A stretch of 64,000 nt of DNA from Acidobacteriaceae bacterium (GCA_019233755.1 JAFAMD010000068.1:124001-188000); one strand, 5' to 3'. Positions 25,330 through 34,604 are shown, numbered from the stretch's first letter. Program-made: numbers and translations. The notes: generated by a model not told the origin, from the letters alone.

Positions 25330-26020
25330 CAAAGACCGCCGGACTATGCACCTTGACACCGCCGAATGCCACGTCTGCGAGCGTGGCCGTGATAATGCGC
25401 TCCTCCGCAAGCGTGCCGCGTTCAATGAAAGCCACCGGCTCTTCTCCATCTCTGCCCGCAGCAATCAATGACTGCGCAATAAATGCCCGGTTCTTCACGC
25501 CCATGAGCACAACCAGCGTATCGATTTTCGCGTACCGCGCCCAATCCTCTGCCCGTCCTTCACGGCAATGCGCGGTGACCACGGCAAAGCTCTGCGACAC
25601 GCCACGGTAGGTTAGTGGAATGCCTGCCAGCGCCGGCACGGCGATGGCGGAGCTCACACCCGGGATCAGTTCGACTTCGATCCCGTGCTCGAGTGCGAGT
25701 GCCCATTCTTCGCCGCCGCGCCCGAACACGAACGGATCGCCGCCTTTCAAACGTCCGACTGTTCTGCCTGCCAGTGCGTGCCGCGCGATCAAATCGAAGA
25801 TCTGCTGCTGCGTGCGCTCCTGCTGGCCTTCATGCTTGCCGACGTAGACCAGCTCGGCATCCGCTCGTGCATGCTGCAAGACCCGGCTAGAGATCAGCCG
25901 GTCGTACAAGATCACGTCACACTCGCCCAGCGCGCGCACCGCTTTCAAAGTGAGCAGCTCAGGGTCACCCGGACCAGCGCCGATCAGGTAAAGCTTTCCT
26001 GTCTTTTCTGGAGATCCCAA
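25274..26020 (-). CDS. cobA: Uroporphyrinogen-III C-methyltransferase (SUMT)
   Basis: 248 residues covering the full SAM-dependent tetrapyrrole methylase fold: KLYLIGAGPGDPELLTLKA, VILYDRLIS, VGRLKGGDPFVFGRGGEE, IPGVSSAIAVPALAGIPLTY and a C-terminal GEVVKL. It makes precorrin-2, the branch point to siroheme and cobalamin. No CysG dehydrogenase/chelatase domain is fused or adjacent. The start is TTG 26020 preceded by GGAAG, and no better ATG is available. It lies 12 bp after the polysaccharide-deacetylase gene on the same strand, so the two are probably co-transcribed although functionally unrelated. Confidence 0.93.
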   Translation of the reverse strand: MGSPEKTGKLYLIGAGPGDPELLTLKAVRALGECDVILYDRLISSRVLQHARADAELVYVGKHEGQQERTQQQIFDLIARHALAGRTVGRLKGGDPFVFGRGGEEWALALEHGIEVELIPGVSSAIAVPALAGIPLTYRGVSQSFAVVTAHCREGRAEDWARYAKIDTLVVLMGVKNRAFIAQSLIAAGRDGEEPVAFIERGTLAEERIITATLADVAFGGVKVHSPAVFVIGEVVKLLPLLNSGRQR

Positions 26021-26032
26021 CTTACTTCCGGA

Positions 26033-26746
26033 TCACTCCTGCATCAGATCGCTGACAATTTCGAAAGCGTAACCCTGATCCTTCAACACCGGCACAATCT
26101 GACGCAAAGCCTTCATCATTTCGGAGACGTCGGGCTTTTCCTGTAACGCGCGGCCGTCGTGCAGGCAAATGATTCCGCCAGGCGCTGCCTTTGACAGAAC
26201 GTGCCGCCGGATGCGCTCCGCCGGCCAGCGCCAGTCATACCCAATGACGGTCCACATGACACCCAGCAAAGAAAGCTTGTACTGCACGTCCCGCAGTCCC
26301 AGCCATCGGAAGCCGTAAGGCGCCCGCATCACCATGGGCGTCATGCCCGTTTCGAATGTAATAACCTGTTGCGCAAGCGTGAACTCCCGGTCGATAAATT
26401 CTTTCGACTTGAAGGTAAGTCTGGCATGCGAATAACTATGGTTCCCGATCTGGTGGCCGGCCGCAACCACTCGTCCTGCGATTTGCGGCAATCGCTTCAC
26501 ATTCATTCCGCACTGGAAGAAGGTTCCTGTTATTCCTTCCCGGTGCAAATAGTCCAGAAGCGGTAACGTGCTTTCACTCGGCCCGTCGTCGAATGTCAAC
26601 GCAATCGTACGCCTGCGTCCTGGCCCGCGGAACACAGAGGGCCCGAACAGTTGCGATGATCTGGACACGCTGCCATACGCCGCAGCTGCAGATACGCCAC
26701 CTATTACCGCTCCTGCAGTACACCCTGCTAATGTTAAAACGCGCAT
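26033..26746 (-). CDS. Polysaccharide deacetylase (NodB homology, CE4)
   Basis: 237 residues. An N-terminal hydrophobic segment (VLTLAGCTAGAVIGGVSAAA) is a signal or membrane anchor. NodB motifs are present in order: ALTFDDGPSESTLPLLDYL (catalytic Asp pair), GHQIGNHSYSHARLT (His zinc ligands), MRAPYGFRWLG (Arg/Pro motif), YDWRWP and GGIICLHDG (C-terminal His). It deacetylates N-acetyl sugars in peptidoglycan or exopolysaccharide. It sits between an ATP-grasp gene (44 bp upstream) and cobA on the minus strand. Confidence 0.92.
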   Translation of the reverse strand: MRVLTLAGCTAGAVIGGVSAAAAYGSVSRSSQLFGPSVFRGPGRRRTIALTFDDGPSESTLPLLDYLHREGITGTFFQCGMNVKRLPQIAGRVVAAGHQIGNHSYSHARLTFKSKEFIDREFTLAQQVITFETGMTPMVMRAPYGFRWLGLRDVQYKLSLLGVMWTVIGYDWRWPAERIRRHVLSKAAPGGIICLHDGRALQEKPDVSEMMKALRQIVPVLKDQGYAFEIVSDLMQE

Positions 26747-26790
26747 TGATCCTCAGCCTAACATCTTCAAATTGTAATTTGTTCTGTCCT

Positions 26791-28029
26791 CTACTCGCGC
26801 AACCTGTCGAGCGGCGGCGCGGACGCGTGATACTCGTCCCGCACACGCTGGGCGTAAACGTTGATTAGTTCCTCGACCCGCTCCCATCGCGGCGACTTGA
26901 CAATGAATCCAATGTGGTGCTTTTTCTTCATGCGCCACACAAGCTCAGGTTCCTGAAAACTAGAGGTATCCGGCCATTCCTGCCGTGCGAGTGAAACCAG
27001 CAGACCGCCGTAATCTTTTCGCGTCTGCGGCGTAGTGTACCTACGTCCCGTAGCAGCGGCAATCTCAACCTTCGCCCACTCCTCCCAGAAATTCATTCCG
27101 GTCGCAGCCTCGATCAGGTCAGAAATGTGTGCACCGCCTACTCTCGCCGACGTTTCTAAAAAATAGTATGACCCATCCCCCTCCGCCCGGATAAACTCCG
27201 TGTGCGAGACTCCGTCCAAAAGTTGAAATGCCTTCAGTACCCGCTCATTCATCGCCCGTAGCGCAAGGTCTTCTTCAGAGCCATACGGTAGGATGCGGGT
27301 GGTGAAAATCCCTCCGCCAGTAGTTACTTTCAATGGCGGGGTTCCATAGGCGCTTGCGATAGCATACACCATTTCGCCGGCGGACCAAATCGAATCTACG
27401 TGAAAAATACTGCCCGGGACAAAACGTTCCAGTACGAAAAAGGATTGTTCGTCTCCCGCCGCGTGAACGCGATCCCACACCTCCTGCGCGTGGTGCACCT
27501 TCTTAATCCCGATCGCACCTGCCATTAAGCGCGGCTTCAACACCCAGGGTCCTGGTACCTGCTCGAGAAAGTTCGTAATCCTTTCGTAGTTGAAAGTTGC
27601 AGTGAACTCGGGCACGCGAATACCGCTCTCCGCCGCACGCATGCGCATCGCGAGTTTGTCGCGAAAATACCGGCTGGCAGTTTCGCCCAAGCCCGGCAAA
27701 CGCAGGTGCTCACGAAGCAGCGCCGCCCTCTCTACGTCAAAATCATCCAGCGGTAGAATCCTGTCGATCTGCTGTGTTCTGCATAAGTGCGAGACCCCGC
27801 GAATCATGTCCTGCGCATCCCACTGATGCTCCTGATCGGGCAGATAGAAGATGTCTTCCAGGCTCTCGCGTGGCCACTTCGCTTTGTCGCGAAGGCTCAG
27901 CGAAGTGAGCAGGAACACGCGGCATCCCTGCCGCTTGAGTTCTTCCAGCGTCCGGTGGCCCTTCTCGAAGCTCGCCAGACAGAGGAACGTAAGCGGAGCG
28001 GGCACGGTGTTCAGATCTGTGATTTCCAT
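26791..28029 (-). CDS. ATP-grasp domain carboxylate-amine ligase-like protein
   Basis: 412 residues. An N-terminal pre-ATP-grasp domain (TFLCLASFEKGHRTLEELKR) is followed by an ATP-grasp fold: ASRYFRDKLAMRMRAAESGI, PWVLKPRLMAGAIGIKKVH (ATP-binding lysine), FFVLERFVPGSIFHVDS, and FLETSARVGGAHISDLIEAA (metal-binding Glu region). It resembles BL00235/CarB-like ligases that join amino acids or modify small molecules. The product is unknown. It is the first gene of the minus-strand ATP-grasp, NodB, cobA series and is divergent from the cytochrome b gene. Confidence 0.85.
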   Translation of the reverse strand: MEITDLNTVPAPLTFLCLASFEKGHRTLEELKRQGCRVFLLTSLSLRDKAKWPRESLEDIFYLPDQEHQWDAQDMIRGVSHLCRTQQIDRILPLDDFDVERAALLREHLRLPGLGETASRYFRDKLAMRMRAAESGIRVPEFTATFNYERITNFLEQVPGPWVLKPRLMAGAIGIKKVHHAQEVWDRVHAAGDEQSFFVLERFVPGSIFHVDSIWSAGEMVYAIASAYGTPPLKVTTGGGIFTTRILPYGSEEDLALRAMNERVLKAFQLLDGVSHTEFIRAEGDGSYYFLETSARVGGAHISDLIEAATGMNFWEEWAKVEIAAATGRRYTTPQTRKDYGGLLVSLARQEWPDTSSFQEPELVWRMKKKHHIGFIVKSPRWERVEELINVYAQRVRDEYHASAPPLDRLRE

Positions 28030-28110
28030 GACAGGATCACAGCCGGTAGATTCCCTGCTACAGTTGAATCTTACCCGTAACTATAGACCGGATTGCAGCG
28101 AAAAGGTTGT

Positions 28111-28761
28111 GTGGTGCACAAGTTGAAACTCAAACACCTGACGGCCATCCGGTGGTTCCACTGGATCAACTTTCCGCTTCTCTGCCTGATGATCTGGAGC
28201 GGCATCCTGATCTATTGGGCCTATCCCGTGTATCACATCGGGCCATTGCGGTTCTTTCCTAAGTGGCTGTTCGCCGCGCTTGGTGTTCCCTTCCGCCTGG
28301 CGGAAGGCATGGCGCTGCATTTCTTTTTCATGTGGTTTTTCGTGATCAATGGGGTTCTTTACGTGGCCTATACATTGATCTCGGGTGAGTGGCGATACCT
28401 CGTTCCTCGCTCATGGTCCGCTTTTCGTGATGCCTGGCAGGTCGTCCTGCACGATCTGCATCTTCGAAAAGAAGCGCCGCCGCAGGACAAATACAATGCA
28501 GCCCAGCAGATTGTTTATTTCGCCATTATCGTAATGGGCGCCGGCTCCGTGCTGACCGGTCTGGCCATCTACAAGCCCGCTCAGCTCGCCTGGCTGGCAG
28601 CCCTGTTCGGCGGTTACCCCATGGCACGGCTCATCCATTTCGTGCTGACGATCGGCTATGTAGCTTTCTTCATTATGCATGTCGCGCAGGTCATTCTCGC
28701 CGGCTGGAACAACTTTCGCAGCATGATCATTGGATGGGAGCTGGTGAAAGACAATGAGTAA
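28111..28761 (+). CDS. Cytochrome b561-like membrane subunit of a molybdoenzyme pair (module 1)
   Basis: About 216 residues with four to five membrane helices and heme-ligand-type histidines: LTAIRWFHWINFPLLCLMIW (helix 1), GMALHFFFMWFFVINGVLY (helix 2), a third helix FAIIVMGAGSVLTGLAIY, and ARLIHFVLTIGYVAFFIMHV (helix 4). This is the layout of di-heme cytochrome b subunits of hydrogenases, formate dehydrogenases and YedZ-like partners. GTG 28111 or 28114 has AAAAGG upstream. The stop overlaps the next gene by 8 bp, so this subunit and the molybdopterin protein form one unit. Confidence 0.87.
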   Translation: MVHKLKLKHLTAIRWFHWINFPLLCLMIWSGILIYWAYPVYHIGPLRFFPKWLFAALGVPFRLAEGMALHFFFMWFFVINGVLYVAYTLISGEWRYLVPRSWSAFRDAWQVVLHDLHLRKEAPPQDKYNAAQQIVYFAIIVMGAGSVLTGLAIYKPAQLAWLAALFGGYPMARLIHFVLTIGYVAFFIMHVAQVILAGWNNFRSMIIGWELVKDNE

Positions 28762-29530
28762 CGCTGCGCGCCATCCCGAAATTGTGCTGCCCGAGCCGGA
28801 TCTGGAGCGCGAGCTGCGCCGCCGCTCCCGCCGCGATTTTCTGGTCGCCGGTCTCGCCGCAATCGGCGGCATCGGCGCTTATGAATGGATCAGAAGCGCG
28901 GCCGACCAGGACAACGCGCCGTGGCCGCAGCGCGGCGTCCTGGATTTCAACGGCAAGCTGAGCCACGGCTATCTGAGCGACTCGCATCTGATGCCCACGT
29001 TTCCGCCGGAGCGCATCGGTTATCTGAAAACGAACGGCGATATCGGACTCACCTCATCTTTCGATGCGAATAACTGGCAATTACAGGTCAAATATGACCA
29101 GAATGCCCCGGCATTTGCTCTACATTTATCTGACATTACCTCCTTACCCAGGGTAGAAATGATTACCAGATTCTGCTGTATTGAAGGTTGGAGCGTTGTT
29201 ACTTCGTGGGCCGGCGCCCGCTTTTCAGACTTCACGCGGCGGTTCTTCCCGGCGGGCCAGAAACTGCCGCCGTACGTCTATATGGCGACTCCAGACGAAA
29301 ATTATTACGTCGGACTCGACTTAAAGAGCGCCATGCATCCGCAAACTCTGCTGGCCTACGAGCATAATGGCAGGCCTTTGCAACCAGAGCACGGAGCACC
29401 GCTGCGTCTTGTTATTCCGGTGAAGTACGGCATTAAGAACATCAAGCGCATAGGGCTGATCCAATATGCCCGGGAGCGCCCAGGTGACTACTGGGCCGAA
29501 GAGGGGTATGATTGGTTCGCTGGTCTCTGA
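28754..29530 (+). CDS. Tat-exported sulfite-oxidase-type molybdopterin oxidoreductase (module 1)
   Basis: 258 residues. The Tat leader RRRSRRDFLVAGLAAIGGIG implies export after cofactor insertion. The SUOX-type molybdopterin domain has the Mo-ligand Cys in FCCIEGWSVV (Cys142, preceded by Cys141) and EHGAPLRLVIPVKYGIKNIK. The Mo-MPT protein is about the size of MsrP/YedY but is clearly a different branch. The upstream overlapping cytochrome b gene would supply quinol electrons. Substrate unknown; sulfoxide or sulfite-type chemistry is the family precedent. Confidence 0.87.
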   Translation: MSNAARHPEIVLPEPDLERELRRRSRRDFLVAGLAAIGGIGAYEWIRSAADQDNAPWPQRGVLDFNGKLSHGYLSDSHLMPTFPPERIGYLKTNGDIGLTSSFDANNWQLQVKYDQNAPAFALHLSDITSLPRVEMITRFCCIEGWSVVTSWAGARFSDFTRRFFPAGQKLPPYVYMATPDENYYVGLDLKSAMHPQTLLAYEHNGRPLQPEHGAPLRLVIPVKYGIKNIKRIGLIQYARERPGDYWAEEGYDWFAGL

Positions 29531-29533
29531 TCT

Positions 29534-30268
29534 GTGCCTGACGCACCTCTTTATTGCGGTACTTCCGGTTTTGCTTATCCCAGTTGGAAACCCGGATTTT
29601 ATCCTGAAAAGCTCGCAAGCTCGAACTTTCTTTCTTATTATGCCCGCCGGCTGAACGCCGTCGAAGTGAATTACACTTACCGCCGAATTGCCTCGGCGTC
29701 CACGTTTGAAAAGTGGATCAGCACCACGCCGGAGCACTTTCTTTTCCTGCCAAAGGCACACATGAAAATTACGCACTCTCTGAAATTGGAGAATGCGGAA
29801 GATTTCACGCGCGTTTTTCTGGAGTCATTACAACCGCTACACACGGCCGGGCGCCTCGGCCCTGTCCTTTTTCAGCTTGCTCCATCTTTTAAGTGCGACA
29901 CGGGTCGACTGGCAACTTTTCTTGCGTGTCTTCCGAAAGCAGTCCGCGCGGCCTTCGAATTCCGCAATGCGACCTGGTTCTGCGAAGAGGTATACCAGGT
30001 GCTGCGCGATGCCAATGTCTCGCTTTGTCAAGCGGAAAACGAAAACCTTGAAACGCCGCACGTAATTACTTCCGATTTTGTCTACCTTCGCCTGCGCAAG
30101 CCTGAGTACACAGAATCGGAGCTCGAAAGCATCAACTACCGCATCCAGCATTACCGCAGCAACGGATACCCGACTTACGCCATTTTCAAGCACGAAGATA
30201 CCCCGGCCGGCGCGCTGTATGCCGAGCGTTTGTTCGCTTCCCAACTGCGCGAGGCGGCTCGCAAATAA
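29534..30268 (+). CDS. DUF72 domain-containing protein
   Basis: 244 residues of the DUF72 (YecE-like) TIM-barrel family: LYCGTSGFAYPSWKPGFYPE, YYARRLNAVEVNYTYRRIAS, FLFLPKAHMKITHS, LGPVLFQLAPSFKC and AFEFRNATWFC. A late DFVYLRLR motif completes the pattern. Molecular function unknown. The GTG start lies 3 bp after the molybdopterin gene stop, so it is likely the third gene of that operon. A strong bidirectional hairpin follows. Confidence 0.88.
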   Translation: MPDAPLYCGTSGFAYPSWKPGFYPEKLASSNFLSYYARRLNAVEVNYTYRRIASASTFEKWISTTPEHFLFLPKAHMKITHSLKLENAEDFTRVFLESLQPLHTAGRLGPVLFQLAPSFKCDTGRLATFLACLPKAVRAAFEFRNATWFCEEVYQVLRDANVSLCQAENENLETPHVITSDFVYLRLRKPEYTESELESINYRIQHYRSNGYPTYAIFKHEDTPAGALYAERLFASQLREAARK

Positions 30269-30270
30269 AA

Positions 30271-30298
30271 GGGGCGGCCTCCTTTCGGAAGCCGCCCC
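30271..30298. terminator. Bidirectional intrinsic terminator
   Basis: Stem GGGGCGGC/GCCGCCCC with an inner TCC/GGA pairing lies between the convergent DUF72 gene and the TonB receptor gene. On the minus strand it is followed by TTTTATTT, fitting termination of the receptor transcript. On the plus strand a weaker T-rich run follows. Confidence 0.85.
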
Positions 30299-30323
30299 GG
30301 TGTTTGGGTTATTGTGATCAGCG

Positions 30324-33300
30324 TCAGAAGTTGAACTTCAGCGCGAGCTGAATGTTGCGTTCGCCCTGTGAGCTGGTGATCTGTCCCAGTGTGCTTGACG
30401 TGACACCATCACTCGGACCATTGAGAATGGGCGTGTTGCTCACGTTGATTGCTTCCGCCCTAAACTCCAGGTTGCGGCGCTCGTCGAACTGGAACAGCTT
30501 GCTGAGACTGAGGTCGACCGTGTGCAATCCGGGCCCGCGGATGGTGCCGACACCGCAGCTCCCGAAGTGACCGGGTGCTTCGACGGCGTAGGCATTCGGA
30601 TTGAACCACTGATAGCCGCCAGTCGGCGAGTTTCTCCTACCATAGACGGTTCCCGGCGCAATGCAGTCTGCCAATTGGTTGGGGTTGTTCGTTCCGGTGT
30701 TGTCGATCCCGGAATCATTGATGGTGAGCGGGAAGCCTCCGCGGAAGGCGAGGATAGCGTTCACCTGCCAGTCGCCGACGATCGCGTTCGCGACCTTATT
30801 GAGGTTCTTTCCGAAGGCGCGGCCGCGGCCGAACGGAAGGTCGTAGGTGATAAAGCCGTTGAACCCGCTCGACACGTCGTAGTAACAGGGGCCGTAGCTC
30901 GAACGGCCGTTGTACGAGTTCTGCCAATAGTAGTAATCGCCCTGTGCCTGACCGTATCCGCCGTAGTATCCGATCGAATCAGTCAGACATTTCGAGAACG
31001 TGTAGTTGGCCTGGAACTCCAGTCCATTGGTCAAGCGTTTGACCACGGAGACCTGGAGGGCATTGTAGTTCTGGATGCCATTTGAATTGGTGAGCTTCGC
31101 GTTGCCGATCTCGCCCAGCAGCGTAGGATTCGCCCCAAGGTAGCCGGGCACGACGGTTCCGTTTGGCTCCATGTATAGCTGGGACATCCAGATCGGCACC
31201 ATCAGGTGATCGTTATTCTGACCGACGTAACCGGCTTGCAGAGTAGTCGAATTCCCGAACTGGTGCTGGACACTGACATTCCATTGGTTGGATACCGCCG
31301 GCCGGAGATTCGGATCCCACACGCGCAGGGAGGTACCAGTGTAGTTGATATTCCCGGCGGTGCTGGCGCCAAAAACGGTATAGCCTTGCGCGAGTGTCGA
31401 AGGATAGGTGGTTGGATCGTAGTTAATGTTGTGCTCAGTCGCGAATGGCGGATTCAATGTTAAGCGCAGGTTTGTGCCGGTGCCTTCGAGGAAGTTGGAG
31501 GTCGTGAAAGCCGCACGCACCACGGTGTTGCTGGTGGGACTATACGCCAGGCCGATGCGCGGCTGGAAGTTGGCGAGACCATTGTACTGGTTGTACAGCG
31601 CCGCGCTGTTTCCGTTCTGTCCGGCCAGCTCGAGCGCACCGGTCACTTCGTTGAAGTTTGCCTGCCGGTTCGCGACCTCAACCCAGGGCGTGTGCAGTTC
31701 CCAGCGGAGCCCCAGATTCACCGTCAGATTGTGGGTCACGCGCCAATCGTCCTGGAAGAAAGCGCCGTAGACGGTCGAACGCTGGCCCCAGGTACCACCG
31801 GCGATGCCGCCCTGCACATTGTAGGGCAAGCCTGCCATGAAATCAGCTTCGGCGAGACCGGTGTACTGGCCATTGAAGCCGAACTGCCCGGCGATACCGG
31901 CGTTGCCGGAGTAGAACGTGTCGATTCGGTCCCGGAAGACCTGGAAGCCAGCGTGCATGGTGTGCTGACCCTTAGTGATGATCGCGGTGTCTTCCGCCTG
32001 AATGACCGTGTCAGAGAATTCCTCGTATACCTCGGGGTTGCCGAAACCAGTGCCCACACCCGCCAGATTGCCGCCGGTGAAAACGAAGCCCGGAAGCGTG
32101 TCGGTCGGAACTCCAGGAATACCGACGCTGGAGGCCGAGATACCATTGCCGCTCAGCGCGCCGGTGACGACGGGAATATAGTTCACACCGAAGCGCGCGT
32201 CGTTCACGAAAGTCGGACTGAACGTTTTCGTGTAATCGAGCACGCCGTTATAGGTGGGATAGCTGTTTTCGGAGTTATAAAGAAGCGGAATGCTGTTCGT
32301 TGTGGGGTTCACGATATGGCCCTGAGAATAGCGGCCGAAAATGTGATCCTTGTCCGAAGCGGTCCAATCGACCTTCACATCCCCCTGATCCTGGTTGGTG
32401 TAGCTGTGCGTTGTATTCACAGCGTTATTAATCAGGTTGCCGTTCACGGGCGCCGGATAAGCGGACGAACTCATGATCGCGACGGCCTGCGGGCTGAGTA
32501 GTCCAGCGCCGGCAAGGTTGTTGCCGGGGATGGGTGTCGGTGTCTTGGCCAGCGGGTAATACAGTTGGGTCCCCTGCTGCGCCAGCACCTGCGAGAAATC
32601 GCCCTTACGCTCAGCCGCCGTCAATACGGTGAAGGCGCTGCTGGTGGCGGGCTGGTCAAAGCGCGATCCCTGGTAATCGGCGAAGAAGAAAAGCTTGTCC
32701 TTCTTAATCGGACCACCGATGGTGCCTCCAAACTCGTTCCAGCGGAGCAGCGGGCGCGGGAGGCCATTCCAATTATTGCCCCAGTTATTGGCGTTCAGCT
32801 TGTCATTCCGGAAGAACTCGAATGCGTCGCCGTGAAATTGATTTGTGCCGCTCTTAAGGCTGACGCTTACGATTCCACCCATGAAGTTGCCGAACTCAGC
32901 CGACGCATTCTGGGTAATCATGTTGAATTCCTGAATCGCGTCGGGACTTGGCGTATAACCCACGGCGTTCTCCGACACCTGGTTATTATCCATACCGTCC
33001 AGCAGGAAGTTGTCGGCCTCTTCGCGGTTGCCATTGATGTAGGGCCGACCTCCGGTAAAGGTTGCCTGCGCGCCGGTGAATTCCGAGGGGTCAGTGGTTA
33101 CAGCGCCCGGGGCAAGCAGAGTGAGTTGCACGTAGTTACGCGTGGCCAGGGGCAACGCTACGTTCGTACGCGAGTCGAGGACAGTTCCCAACTGTGTCGA
33201 TTCGGTCTGCAGCACAGGGGCTGTGGTATTCACCTCAACCGTCTCGGTGACGTTTCCGACCTGCAGTTGAAAGTCGATCTTAGCGTTCTGGTTTAGCTGC

Positions 33301-33623
33301 AGCGCCACATCTTGCTTTACAGCAGCCTGGAAACCAGGATTTTCCACGCGTACGTCGTACCGGCCGACGGGCAGACGCGGAAGATTGTAGAATCCGCTAC
33401 CGTCGGCGGTTGTCGGGAACAATGTTCCGCGATCCAGATCTTTAGCCGTGACCTTCGCGCCCGCTACCGCGGCGCCAGAAGGATCAGTTACTAACCCGTT
33501 GATAGCTCCGGTAACTTCCTGCGACCACATGGACTGCGGCAGCAGGAGCACAAGAGCTAATAGGGCGGCGCTCACAAGCAACCGCCCGATGGAAACTCGT
33601 GAGCTCTGTGAACTCAACCTCAT
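30324..33623 (-). CDS. Oar-like TonB-dependent receptor with N-terminal carboxypeptidase-regulatory domain
   Basis: 1099 residues, a typical Acidobacteriota Oar/SusC-like outer-membrane protein. The signal peptide covers about 1-35. The CarboxypepD_reg domain (about 37-120: INGLVTDPSGAAVAGAKVTA) precedes a plug with NFLLDGMDNNQVSENAVGY and GGIVSVSLKSGTNQFHGDAF. A long beta-barrel follows and ends NIQLALKFNF with the terminal Phe. An AAAGGAG site precedes ATG 33623. Its promoter region carries DeoR-type TTTC repeats, and a deoR gene is next upstream on the same strand, so it is a likely DeoR-regulated importer of an oligosaccharide or related ligand. No SusD-like gene is present. Confidence 0.95.
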   Translation of the reverse strand: MRLSSQSSRVSIGRLLVSAALLALVLLLPQSMWSQEVTGAINGLVTDPSGAAVAGAKVTAKDLDRGTLFPTTADGSGFYNLPRLPVGRYDVRVENPGFQAAVKQDVALQLNQNAKIDFQLQVGNVTETVEVNTTAPVLQTESTQLGTVLDSRTNVALPLATRNYVQLTLLAPGAVTTDPSEFTGAQATFTGGRPYINGNREEADNFLLDGMDNNQVSENAVGYTPSPDAIQEFNMITQNASAEFGNFMGGIVSVSLKSGTNQFHGDAFEFFRNDKLNANNWGNNWNGLPRPLLRWNEFGGTIGGPIKKDKLFFFADYQGSRFDQPATSSAFTVLTAAERKGDFSQVLAQQGTQLYYPLAKTPTPIPGNNLAGAGLLSPQAVAIMSSSAYPAPVNGNLINNAVNTTHSYTNQDQGDVKVDWTASDKDHIFGRYSQGHIVNPTTNSIPLLYNSENSYPTYNGVLDYTKTFSPTFVNDARFGVNYIPVVTGALSGNGISASSVGIPGVPTDTLPGFVFTGGNLAGVGTGFGNPEVYEEFSDTVIQAEDTAIITKGQHTMHAGFQVFRDRIDTFYSGNAGIAGQFGFNGQYTGLAEADFMAGLPYNVQGGIAGGTWGQRSTVYGAFFQDDWRVTHNLTVNLGLRWELHTPWVEVANRQANFNEVTGALELAGQNGNSAALYNQYNGLANFQPRIGLAYSPTSNTVVRAAFTTSNFLEGTGTNLRLTLNPPFATEHNINYDPTTYPSTLAQGYTVFGASTAGNINYTGTSLRVWDPNLRPAVSNQWNVSVQHQFGNSTTLQAGYVGQNNDHLMVPIWMSQLYMEPNGTVVPGYLGANPTLLGEIGNAKLTNSNGIQNYNALQVSVVKRLTNGLEFQANYTFSKCLTDSIGYYGGYGQAQGDYYYWQNSYNGRSSYGPCYYDVSSGFNGFITYDLPFGRGRAFGKNLNKVANAIVGDWQVNAILAFRGGFPLTINDSGIDNTGTNNPNQLADCIAPGTVYGRRNSPTGGYQWFNPNAYAVEAPGHFGSCGVGTIRGPGLHTVDLSLSKLFQFDERRNLEFRAEAINVSNTPILNGPSDGVTSSTLGQITSSQGERNIQLALKFNF

Positions 33624-33685
33624 TCAAATGACTCCTTTGACAACCCGCCGCCGAAGAAGCGGGTGTTTTTCCCAGCATTGACGGA

Positions 33686-33714
33686 ATTGTAAGGGGAAAG
33701 AAAGATACTGTCAA
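33686..33714 (-). promoter_or_regulatory. Sigma-70 promoter of the TonB receptor
   Basis: On the minus strand TTGACA (33714-33709) and TACAAT (33691-33686) are separated by exactly 17 bp, close to the vegetative consensus, and lie 63 bp or more before ATG 33623. The spacer itself contains TTTC repeats, which suggests that a bound DeoR-type protein would block RNA polymerase. Confidence 0.8.
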
Positions 33715-33757
33715 GAAGAAAGAAACTAAAAGAAAGGTGAAACGAAACTAAGAAAGG
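33694..33757. promoter_or_regulatory. Array of TTTC/GAAA repeats, DeoR-type operator candidate
   Basis: The stretch holds about eight GAAAG or GAAAC units on the plus strand (TTTC on the minus strand), several in 5-11 bp phase, for example GAAACTAAAAGAAAGGTGAA followed by ACGAAACTAAGAAAG. DeoR-family repressors such as AgaR bind tandem TTTC-type elements. The array covers the spacer and upstream flank of the TonB-receptor promoter, 38 bp beyond the deoR stop. Confidence 0.65.
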
Positions 33758-33794
33758 GTGTTTTGAAAGCAGTACTACGCTAACCAGTACCAGG

Positions 33795-34604
33795 TTATGC
33801 CAGTACTACCTCGACGCCGCGGGCACGCAGCATCTCCACGTCCCGTTCCGGGGCGGCGTTGTCGGTGATCACGCGTTGAATGGAGCCGAAGTCCGCAATC
33901 AGGGAGAGACTGCGGTGGCCGAACTTGCTCGAGTCCGCCAGCACGGTAACCTGCGCCGATGCTTCGATCATCCGGCGATTCAACTGCGCTTCCATAATAT
34001 CGAGCGTTGTCAGCCCAACATCCGTATCCAAGCCTACGGTACTCATAAAGCAGTGATCTGCATGCAGCGAGTGCATCATCTGCTCGGCGTGCGGGCCAAC
34101 AAACGCTGTGGAAGGATGCCGGAGGAAACCACCCAGCATTACGAGCGAGATATTCGGCAACTCGGCCAGGGTCGCGGCGACATTCAACGCATAGGTGATG
34201 ACCGTTATGTTTTCCGGGCAATTCCGGCGAATCTGCCGCGCCAGTTCCGCTGAGGTGGACCCCGAGCACAGGATAATGGTCTGCAGGGGCCGAATCAGTT
34301 GCGCCGCTGCCTGGGCAATACGCACTTTCTCATCGTGGTGCATGCCCTCACGCACCCGGAGCGGGTGTTCGGGCGATGCAGTAAGCGGTCTAATGCCGCC
34401 GCCGTGCGAGCGAACAAGCCGCCCACTTTCAGAGAGTGCGTCCAGATCGCCGCGCGCGGTGACGGCCGACACGCCAAACAGCTTCACTACTTCTTCGACT
34501 GTGATCCGGCCGTTCTGGCCTAAAACGCCCAAAATTTCCCGGCGCCGCTCTTCGGCGAGCAACCGATTTGGTTTTTTCTTGGGCATTTCGGTCGTCGATC
34601 TCAT
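33795..34604 (-). CDS. DeoR/GlpR family transcriptional regulator
   Basis: 269 residues. The N-terminal winged helix (RRREILGVLGQNGRITVEEV, KLFGVSAVTARGDLDALSES, GRLVRSHGGG) is the DeoR signature. The C-terminal sugar-phosphate sensor domain has IILCSGSTSAELARQI, ITVITYALNVAATLAE, LGGFLRHPSTAFVGP, STVGLDTDVGLTT and VLADSSKFGHRS. Family members repress sugar catabolism and are released by phosphorylated sugars. TTTC arrays before this gene and before the TonB receptor next to it suggest autoregulation plus receptor control. ATG 34604 or 34586 could be the start. Confidence 0.93.
   Translation of the reverse strand: MRSTTEMPKKKPNRLLAEERRREILGVLGQNGRITVEEVVKLFGVSAVTARGDLDALSESGRLVRSHGGGIRPLTASPEHPLRVREGMHHDEKVRIAQAAAQLIRPLQTIILCSGSTSAELARQIRRNCPENITVITYALNVAATLAELPNISLVMLGGFLRHPSTAFVGPHAEQMMHSLHADHCFMSTVGLDTDVGLTTLDIMEAQLNRRMIEASAQVTVLADSSKFGHRSLSLIADFGSIQRVITDNAAPERDVEMLRARGVEVVLA

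Noticed and set aside
31692..32501. An 810-bp plus-strand open frame inside the TonB receptor.
   Set aside because: It is antisense to the receptor barrel, which has full family features, and its product has no family resemblance.
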